Shown: positions 57,128 through 64,000 of the stretch, one piece after another
How positions within the stretch are numbered: the first letter of the stretch is position 1
How the letters are laid out: each line of letters opens with the position of its first letter
Assembly: GCF_008728515.1 (NCBI RefSeq)
Contig: NC_044984.1
Span: 120,089,349 to 120,153,348 of the forward strand
DNA: 64,000 nucleotides
Direction: 5' to 3'
Origin: Papio anubis
Lineage: Eukaryota; Chordata; Mammalia; Primates; Cercopithecidae
Notes under the pieces: model-generated
What the model was told of the DNA's origin: nothing
Seen by the model: the letters and a program-made list of their open reading frames with translations, nothing else
Database searches by the model: none
Made by a program: the position numbers and the translations under genes

Positions 57128-57933
57128 TCCCTGCAGTGGGTTCTCTTTAAGGGAGATGTGAGAACATCTATGTGGTCACCCAACGTGTGACCATGTTTGT
57201 CCACAAACAGGAGGTGTTTGACCATGAAACACCTTTATTTTATATTTTGATTGTTTTATAACGAACAAGTCATTTTCAAGGAGTCATGCCTCACTAATTT
57301 ATAGGTTCCAGATGCATTTAACACATGCAATCCTAGATAGTCCAGGTTTATCCTGCTAATAGGTAAGGCTTCTCCTGCTAGAAAATACCTTCACTCTGTT
57401 TGCTGGAAGGTCTCCCAATAAAGGTGCCAGACTGAACAAATAAAACCATAAGATGCCTAATTAAATTTGAATTTCTATGTAGAATCATTTTAGTATAAGT
57501 ATGCCCCATGCAGTAATGGGGACATACACCTACTAAAAAAAGCACCATAGTTTATCTGAAAGTCAGATTTAACTGGATATTCTGTATTTCATCTGGCAAC
57601 ACTATCTTCTAATAGCTAGTTTATTAGGACATGTGTAGGGGGTGGGGGATGCCTTTCCTTCCTCCTGGGGTGGACCTAGTAAAGGAAGAGGATGAATCGC
57701 AAGCTTGCAACTAACCCTTTGCTTCCCTAATGGATATTTGAGTTTGGAAAAGATGCTTTCTCTTTACCCATTATCCTTGCCATTCTCACCCAGCCATTAA
57801 CACGTATAGGCTGGGCAGTCTTTATGACCAAAGAAAGCTTAGGGAGGGTTTTGAGTGTGGGAAGGGGCTCTCTGGGAAGAAATAAAATAAGAAACTAGGC
57901 AAGAAGCCCAGGGAAGTGGCCAACCTGTGAGGT
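57128..57933. other. Unassigned stretch
   Basis: No repeat or gene recognised. TGTTTGACCATGAAACACC (57217-57235) can form a small hairpin. Confidence 0.4.
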
Positions 57934-57944
57934 AGCATTTTCTT

Positions 57945-58299
57945 TTCTTTCTTTCTTTTTCTTTTTCTTTTCTTTTCTCTTTTTCTTTTTTCTTTTTCTT
58001 TCTTTTTTTTTTTTTTTTGAGACAGGTCTTGCTCAGTCACTCAGGCTGGAGTGCAGTGGGATGATCATGGCTCACTGCAGCCTTAATCTCCTAGGCTCAA
58101 GCAATCTTCCCACCCTCCTGAGTAGCTGGGACTACAGGTATATGCCACAATTCCTGGCTAATTTTTTTAAAAAAATTTTGTAGAGATGGGGGTCTCACTA
58201 TGTTGCCCAGGCTGGTCTCAAACTCCTAGGCCCAAGTGATCCTCCTGCCTTAGCTTCCCAAAATGCTGGGATTACAGGTATGAGCCACCACACCTGGCC
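57945..58299 (-). mobile_element. AluJ with expanded CTTT-rich tail
   Basis: Antisense AluJ (GATCATGGCTCACTGCAGCC and CTCAAACTCCTAGGCCCAAG) whose tail has become a 75-bp pure pyrimidine tract (57945-58018). AGCATTTTCTT flanks it at 57934-57944 and 58300-58310. Confidence 0.93.
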
Positions 58300-58381
58300 A
58301 GCATTTTCTTGTGTTATGTGTTTGCAACCCTTTGGGCTCACACCTTACACTATGTTTTTTTTTTTAGCAAGTTTTTTCTTG

Positions 58382-58998
58382 TTTTCTTGGCAGGGGGAAA
58401 AGCTGAGTGTTGGGAAAAAGGCTGAGGCAGGGCTTGATTGTCTGAAATAATGTAAAAGTCTTGGAACATGACCGGGGTCCAGGGTCTAAAACCCCTCGTG
58501 GCCTTTGGAACACCAAGCTCTGTGCCAAAGGGTTGAAGGCCGCCCTGCTGCACCACAATCTAAGCCCAGGGCATGAAATCCCTCGTGGCTTGGATGGAAT
58601 CCAGGGCTCAGGGCATAAAACCCCTCGTGGCCTCTGGAATGTGTCTAGACTTGCTGGCTCCTTGCTTCTAGCACTCCCAGGCTTATAGATCGATTGTATC
58701 TTAAACTACAAGAACATGTTTCCCATTATCTCAAGTAGGAGAACATGTTCCATATGCTTCAAAGAAAATGCTAAACTGTCACAGCTGTAGATCATGCTCT
58801 TTATACACTGCTTTCTTTCAACCCCCACATCCTCACCACCTGCTTCTTTGTTTGATCACCAATAAATAGTGCAGGCTTCCAGAGCTCGGGGTCTTCGCAG
58901 TCTCCATACTAGCATTGGCCCCCTGGTTCCACTTTATGCACTCTCAACTTGTCTTGTCTTATTCCTTTGACTCCGCCAGACTTCATAGCCTTCACTTT
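58382..58998 (+). mobile_element. ERVK-class solo LTR, MER9/LTR3-like
   Basis: GCTGAGGCAGGGCTTGATTG, GGAACATGACCGGGGTCC, ACTTGCTGGCTCCTTGC, AACTGTCACAGCTGTAGATC, TTCTTTGTTTGATCACC, AATAAATAGTGCAGGC and CAGAGCTCGGGGTCTTCG fit an endogenous-retrovirus LTR that I recall as MER9-like. The AATAAA signal is at 58861. A motif around AAACCCCTCGTGGCC occurs three times (58489, 58578, 58618). No internal retroviral region. Exact ends not fixed. Confidence 0.7.
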
Positions 58999-59155
58999 TT
59001 TCTTGTCCCTCCTCTTATAATAAGCAAGACCTAAAGTTCAGCGCATTGCATCATGTGACATGAACAGAAAATGCATGCTGCATGTTGCAGCAAGACCCAT
59101 GGCCATTCATCTGAAGAGTCTAAATCTGGAAGAAAGGCCAAATGCTGTTGGATGT

Positions 59156-59529
59156 TGTATTAGGCTGTTCTCACACTGCTGATAAAGACATACCTGAGAC
59201 TGTGTAATTTATAATGAAAAAGAGGTTTAACAGACTCACAATTCCATGTGCCTGGGGAGGCCTCATGATCATGGCAGAAGGCAAGGGAAGAACAAAGGCA
59301 TGTCTTACATGGCATTGGGGAAAGACAGAATGAGAGCCAAGCAAAAAGGGAAACCCCTTATACAATTATCAGATCTCATGAGACGTATTCACTATCACGA
59401 GAAAAGTTTGGGGGGAAACTGCCCCCATGATTCAATTATTTCCTACAGGGTCTCTCACACAACATGTGGGAATTATGGGAGCTACAATTCAAGATGAGAT
59501 TTCAGTGGGGACACAGCCAAACCATATCG
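59156..59529 (-). mobile_element. THE1/MST-type MaLR solo LTR with perfect 5-bp duplication
   Basis: Antisense LTR from TGTATTAGGCTGTTCTCAC to CAAACCATATCG. GATGT lies immediately on both sides (59151-59155 and 59530-59534). Full length and close to consensus. Confidence 0.93.
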
Positions 59530-59539
59530 GATGTGGACT

Positions 59540-59700
59540 TAGTAGATTAGGATACTTTTGGTGACACACAACATTATTATCAGTCTGTCCTAAACAACAG
59601 AGATAATTTATTGGTTCATGTAAATGTAAAAGAAAAGTAGCAGCGGACCTTCAGGCAAAGCTGCATCAGAGTTCTTATTTAACTTCTCCACAAAACTACA
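59540..59700 (+). repeat. Old interspersed repeat, family not named
   Basis: AGGATACTTTTGGTGACAC and AGAGATAATTTATTGGTTC resemble the repeat at 12318 and 53130. Confidence 0.35.
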
Positions 59701-60070
59701 AGCTGAGTTTCTCTTAACTTTAACCGTTTCATGTGGCCTTCAACCTCACAGCTACTGCAATTCTACTGCAGTAAATTTCCCAAGTGTGTAAGATGTGGAG
59801 CCTGGATTTACACCCATGCCATCTAAATCCAGAACTTGCGCTCTTGGAGGTATGTTGCATCCAGGCTGGTTATGACTGTTTTCTATAGGCGTGCCTCATT
59901 TCATCGAACTTCTCTTGACTGTGCTTCATAGACACTGCGTTTTTTACAAATTGATGGTTTGTGGCAACTTTGTGTTGAACATCTGTTAGTGCCATTTTTC
60001 CAGCATCATGTGCTCACTTTGTGCCTCTGTATCACAATTTGGTAATTCCCACAATACTTCACGCTTTTTC

Positions 60071-60358
60071 TTTTCTTTTGAGACGGTGTCTTGCTCTGTC
60101 ACCAGGCTGGAGTGCAGCGGCGTGATCTCTGCTCACTGCAACCTCTGCCTCCCGGGTTCAAGTGATTCTCTTGCCTCAGCTGCCCGAGTAGCTGGAACTA
60201 TAGGCATGCGCCACCACACCTGGCTAATTTTTGTATTTTTAGGAGAGATGGGGTTTCACCATGTTGGCCAGGATGATCTCGATCTCCTGACCTCGTGATC
60301 CATCTGCCTTGGCCTCCCAAAGTACTGGGATTACAGGTGTGAGCCACGGCACCTGGCC
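60071..60358 (-). mobile_element. AluS/Y in the Tigger1 5' region
   Basis: Minus-strand Alu from a CTTTT-rich tail to GGCACCTGGCC. GCTTTTTC flanks it at 60063-60070 and about 60362-60369, and the Tigger text continues on both sides. Confidence 0.93.
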
Positions 60359-60754
60359 CAAGCTTTTTCATCATTATTGTATCTGTTATGGTTATCTGTG
60401 ATCAGCCATCTTTGATGTTACTAGTGTCATTATTTTGGGTTGCCATGAACTACACCCACATAAGATGACAAACTTAATTGATAATGTGGTGTGTGCCCTG
60501 ACTGCTCTACCAACTGGCTGTTCACCCATTTCTCTCCCTCTCCTACAGCCTCTATCCCCTGAGACACATCAATATTGAAATTAGGCCAATTAGTAATCCT
60601 GCAATGGCCTCTAAGTGTTCAAATGAAAGAAAGGGTCACACATCTCTCACTTTAAATAAAATACTAGAAATAAGTAAGCTTAGTGAGGAAGATGTGTCGA
60701 AGGTAGAGACAGGCTGAAACCTAGTTAGGCCTTTTGGGCCAAACAGTTAACCAA

Positions 60755-60921
60755 GTCGTGATTTCAAAGGAAAAATTCCTTGTTTCATCGAACTTCTCTT
60801 TACTGTGCTTTGTAGACACTGCGGTTTTTACAAATTGAAGGTTTGTGGAAACTCTATGTTGAGCCAGTTTATCGGTGCCATTTTTCCAACAAGTTGTGAT
60901 TGCAAAGGAAACATTCTTTAA
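60755..60921 (+). repeat. Internal duplication of Tigger1 5' end inside its transposase
   Basis: CAAGTCGTGATTTCAAAGG (about 60754) is followed by 60783-60892, a second copy of the element's 5' sequence (TTTCATCGAACTTCTCTT.. GTGCCATTTTTCCAAC, as at 59900-60001). Then CAAGTTGTGATTGCAAAGG appears again and the transposase text continues. It is a templated insertion flanked by direct repeats of about 29 bp. Confidence 0.88.
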
Positions 60922-61202
60922 GGGAAATTAAAAGTGCTACTCCAGAGTACATACGAATGACAAGAAAGCAAAACAGCCTTAGTGCTGATATGGAGGAAGT
61001 TTAAGCAGTCTGGAAAGAAGATCAAATGAGCCTCAGTATTTCCTTAAGGCAAAGCCTAATTCAGAGCAAGGCCCTGACTCCCTTCAATTCTATGAAGGCT
61101 GAGATAGTCAAGAAAGCTACAGAAGAAAAGTTTGAAGCTAGAAGAGGTTGGTTCACGATGTTTAAGGAAATAAGTTGTCTCTATAACATAAAAGTGCAAG
61201 AT

Positions 61203-61496
61203 GGGCCAGACGTGGTAGTTCACGCCTATAATCCTGGCACTTTGGGAGGCCCAGGCGGGCAGATTACGAGGTCAGGAGTTCGAGACCAGCCTGGCCAATA
61301 TACTGAAACCCCATCTCTACTAAAAATACAAAAAAATTAGCTGGGCATGGTAGTGGGCACCTGTAATCCCAGTTCCTCAGGAGGCTGAGGAAGGAGAATC
61401 GCTTGAACCTAGGAGGCAGAGGTTGTAGTGAGCTGAGATCATGCCATTGTACTCCAGCCAGGGTGACAGTGCAAAATTCCATCTAAAAAAAAAAAA
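61203..61496 (+). mobile_element. AluS inside the Tigger1 transposase
   Basis: Plus-strand Alu starting GGGCCAGACGTGGTAG, with poly-A at 61485-61496. The flanks AAAAGTGCAAGAT and AAAAGTGAAAGGT are an aged target duplication. The transposase text resumes with GTGAAGCAGCAAGTGCTGATG. Confidence 0.93.
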
Positions 61497-63059
61497 AGTG
61501 AAAGGTGAAGCAGCAAGTGCTGATGGAGAAGCTGCAGCAAGTTATACAGAAGATCCAGCTAACATCATTGATGAGGCTGGCTACACGACAACAGATTTTC
61601 AGTTTAGAGGAAACAGCCTTCTGTTGGAAGAGGATGCCATCTAGGACATTCACAGCTAGAGGGGAGAAGTCAATGCCTGGCTTCCGAACAGGGGACAGGC
61701 TAGCTGTCTTGTTAGGGGCTAATGCAGCTGGTGGCTTTAAATTGAAGCCAATGCTCATTTATCATTCAGAAAATTCTAGGGCCCTTAAGAATTGTGCTAA
61801 CTCTACTCTGCCTGTGCTCTATAAATGAAACAAGAAGCCCAGATGACAGCACACCTGCATACAGCATGGTTTGCAGAATATTTTAAGCCCGCTGTTGAGA
61901 CCTACCTGTCAGAAAAGATATTCCTTTCAAAGCATTGTTGCTCCTTGACAATGCACCTAGTCATCCAAGAGCTCCGATGGAGATATACAAGGAGATTAAT
62001 ACTGTTTCATGCCTGCTAACACAGCATCCATTCTGTAGCCCATGGTTCAAGGAATAATTTTGACTGTCAAGTCTTATAATTTAAGAAATATATTTCATAA
62101 TGTTAGCTGCCGTACATAGTGATTCGTCTGATGGATTTGGGCAAAGTAAATTGAACACGTTTGGGAACGAATGCCCCATTCTAGATGTCATTAAGAACAT
62201 TGGTGACTCATAGACAGAGGTCAAAGTGTCAACATTAACAGGAATTCCAACACTTATGACTGACTTTAAGAAGTTCAAGACTTCTGTGGAGGAAGGCACT
62301 GCAGATGTGGAGTTGGCAAGAGAATTAGAATTAGAAGTAGAGCCTGAAGATGTGACTGAATTGCTGCCATCTCATGATCAAACTAAAATGGATAAGGAGT
62401 TGTTGCTTATGGATGAACCACGAAAGTGGTTGATTGAGGTAGAATCGACTCCTGGAGAAAATGCTGTGAACATTGTTGAAATGACAACAAAGGATTTATA
62501 ATATTTCATAAATTCAGCTGATAAAGCAGCAGCAGGGTTTGAGAGAATGGATTCCAATTTGGAAAGAAGTTCAACTATGAGTAAAATGTTATCAAACAGC
62601 ATCTCATGCAACAGAAAATATTTTCATGAAAGGAAGAGTCCATTGATGCAGCAAACTTCATTGTTGTCTTATTCTAATAAATTGCCACAGCCACCCTAAA
62701 CTTCAGCAGCTGTTACCTTGATCAGTCAGTAGCCATCAACGTCGAGGCAAGATACGCCACCAGCAAAAAATTTACTGAACTATTTTGAAAACTGACTGAA
62801 GGCTCGGATGATTGTCAGCATTTTTTAAGCAATAAAGTATTTTTAAATTAAGGTATGTACATTGTTATTTTAGACATAATGCTGTTGCAGACTCAGTAGA
62901 CTGCAGTATAGTGTAAACATAAATTTTATACGCACTTGGAAACCAAAACATTCATGTGGCTTGCTTTATAGCAATATTTGCTTTATTGCAGTGTTCTGGA
63001 AGGAAACACACAATAGCTCTAAGATTTGCCTGTATTCTTTTATGTGATAGTCAAGTATG

Positions 63060-63510
63060 GGCACAAGAGGAGACCAGAGAGAGGCTCAGAAAAATGTTTG
63101 CATACTTGTATGTCCTAGAGACAAGAGGCAGGGTATGCCCTTTGTCACAGGGACATGTGGGAAAGACATCAGGGTGGTCGGAAGGCAGAAGACAGGAGTG
63201 GGGGAAAGCATTAGGTTAGAGCCTTTATTGGAGTTTCTGTGGGAAAAGCAAGTCAGGGCAGGATTGGCTAGTTTGAATGATTTCAGCAGGCTTGGAGCTA
63301 TAGGTGGTCTCTAGTTGTGGGGTTCTGGGTCTTGGAATGATAATAGCAGAGTAATATTGCCTCCTGAGGTGTCTGGGCTGGATGGAGGATGTCTGGCTCT
63401 GGATTGGGTCATTTGCATATCAAATGCTCCTGGCTGAGTTCCTTGGCTATTTTTAAGAACTGGCTAGCCCCTGGAGAGGCAGCATGTCTTCAGTCATAAA
63501 GGGTTTTATT
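63060..63510 (-). mobile_element. Putative solo LTR (ERV1-like)
   Basis: On the minus strand an octamer ATGCAAAT (63412-63419), a CCAAT box (AGCCAATC, 63262-63269) and AATAAAGG (63222-63229) occur in the order found in retroviral LTRs. The text resembles an LTR whose name I cannot recall. No terminal TG..CA or target duplication was fixed. It could instead be single-copy DNA. Confidence 0.4.
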
Positions 63511-64000
63511 AAAAAATATACATCATTAATATAACATCATAATATAAATATATACATACAATTATGGATTGAACACTTAAACTGTCACCTCCCTCAACAC
63601 AAAGGATCAGGGATTAAAAGATTAAAGAAAATTAAATGTAGTAATTTTCTAGGTTATACAAGATCCCATTCTTATAAATGTTAATATTAATTGCAAAGAT
63701 ACTTTTAGCCAATTTTTCAATCTTTCAATATTTTTATTTTGGATACTAAAATATGCTAAGATTATAGTATGTGGATTATAATGAGAGTAACTGAATTAGA
63801 AATTTCATCCACAGGGAAGGATCAGTTATAAAGCTATATTAACAAACTTTCCTGTAGCCTGCAGGAGAGAAACACCTTGGCTTGTGGTTATGGGAAAAAA
63901 ATACATATCTAAGACTCACGCATGTGTATATTAAATCACATATTAGAATAAATATCAGATCAGTTTTTCTCTTGTTGGCTTAATACACAATAAAGTAAAT
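63511..64000. other. Unassigned AT-rich stretch
   Basis: AT-rich with ATATAA runs near 63513-63560. No repeat or gene recognised up to the window end. Confidence 0.45.

Larger units (their letters stand above)
60604..62820 (+). pseudogene. Tigger1 transposase pseudogene
   Basis: Related to pogo transposases: N-terminal helix-turn-helix DNA binding, then a DDE integrase-like domain that cuts and joins the element. It starts MASKCSNERKG at 60604, and a TGA at 60715-60717 (codon 38, a CGA-to-TGA change) ends the frame. The 5'-end duplication at 60783 and an Alu at 61203 break it further. In the DDE part the first acid reads Glu instead of Asp (61607-61609, LEET for VDET), the second Asp is kept (61947-61949), and the third is Val (62045-62047). 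The reading frame also shifts between 61828 and 62019. The open tail at 62226-62501 has ELELEVEPEDVTELLPSHD. Surely inactive. Confidence 0.9.
59886..63032 (+). mobile_element. Near full-length Tigger1 (pogo/TcMar) DNA transposon
   Basis: The left terminal inverted repeat TAGGCGTGCCTCATTTCATC starts after TA (59884-59885). The right one ends AGATTTGCCTG before TA (63033-63034), giving the TA duplication typical of Tigger. In between are the Tigger1 5' non-coding part, transposase pseudogene and 3' part (GTGTAAACATAAATTTTATA, TTGCTTTATTGCAGTG). It is interrupted by Alus at 60071-60358 and 61203-61496 and by an internal copy of its own 5' end (60783-60892). Confidence 0.93.

Noticed and set aside
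61505..61828. 107-codon Tigger transposase frame as a possible domesticated gene
   Set aside because: The first catalytic Asp is Glu, the third is Val, an early stop and frameshifts flank it, and an Alu removes continuity. It is a fossil.
1..64000. CRISPR array, tRNA or rRNA genes, or a bacterial-type system
   Set aside because: No spaced direct repeats of the right form, no cloverleaf or rRNA text seen, and the sequence is plainly primate repeat-rich nuclear DNA.

Overview
This window is nuclear DNA from a primate, most likely an Old World monkey (Cercopithecidae such as macaque, baboon or guenon). About a dozen and a half Alu copies and L1PA/L1PB ends establish primate. The Alu at 50338-50643 carries the base changes I know from the Old World monkey AluYR lineage (recalled, not searched). 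I see no protein-coding gene that I can defend, no tRNA or rRNA, and no CRISPR. It reads as intergenic or deep-intronic sequence in which repeats of very different ages are stacked on each other. Most open frames are accidents inside repeats.

Layout. 1-2400 is unassigned AT-rich DNA. 2397-9705 is an L1 cluster: an old L1M on the minus strand faces an old L1M on the plus strand across a TATATG/CA microsatellite, with an L1PA end, an L1PB end and two Alus nested inside. 9.7-13.1 kb is mostly single-copy and includes one possible 3' exon-like segment. 13.1-13.85 kb is a (GATGAT)-rich array holding a 100-N assembly gap. 14.3-16.8 kb has MIR and L2 pieces and a 13-unit, 32/33-bp minisatellite grown inside an L2. 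18.0-18.65 kb holds a MIR and the only CpG island in the window, with an Sp1-type GC box. 19.7-23.5 kb is GC-richer, with a 21-bp minisatellite, an 81-bp tandem duplication and dense open frames on both strands. 23.5-30.5 kb has FRAM/Alu copies, L1M, L2 and MaLR LTRs. 30.5-35 kb is largely single-copy. 35-51 kb carries MLT1/MST/THE1 LTRs, several with Alus inside, plus an L1M 3' end, a twin-primed L1PA and L2. 52.3-53.6 kb contains a diverged inverted repeat with arms of about 230 bp. 54.2-54.6 kb is a long TG/TGCA array. 57.9-59.5 kb has an AluJ, an ERVK-type solo LTR and an inverted THE1/MST LTR with perfect 5-bp target duplications. 59886-63032 is a near full-length Tigger1 DNA transposon broken by two Alus, point mutations at catalytic residues and an internal copy of its own 5' end. 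63.06-63.51 kb may be another LTR.

Function. Nothing here forms a pathway. The parts with plausible function are the CpG island at 18.4-18.6 kb, two stretches that look like conserved non-coding elements (about 25.0-25.3 and 55.44-55.76 kb), and promoter or polyadenylation signals inside LTRs. Repeat family names come from remembered consensus sequences. Boundaries are good to about 10-20 bp unless a target-site duplication fixes them.
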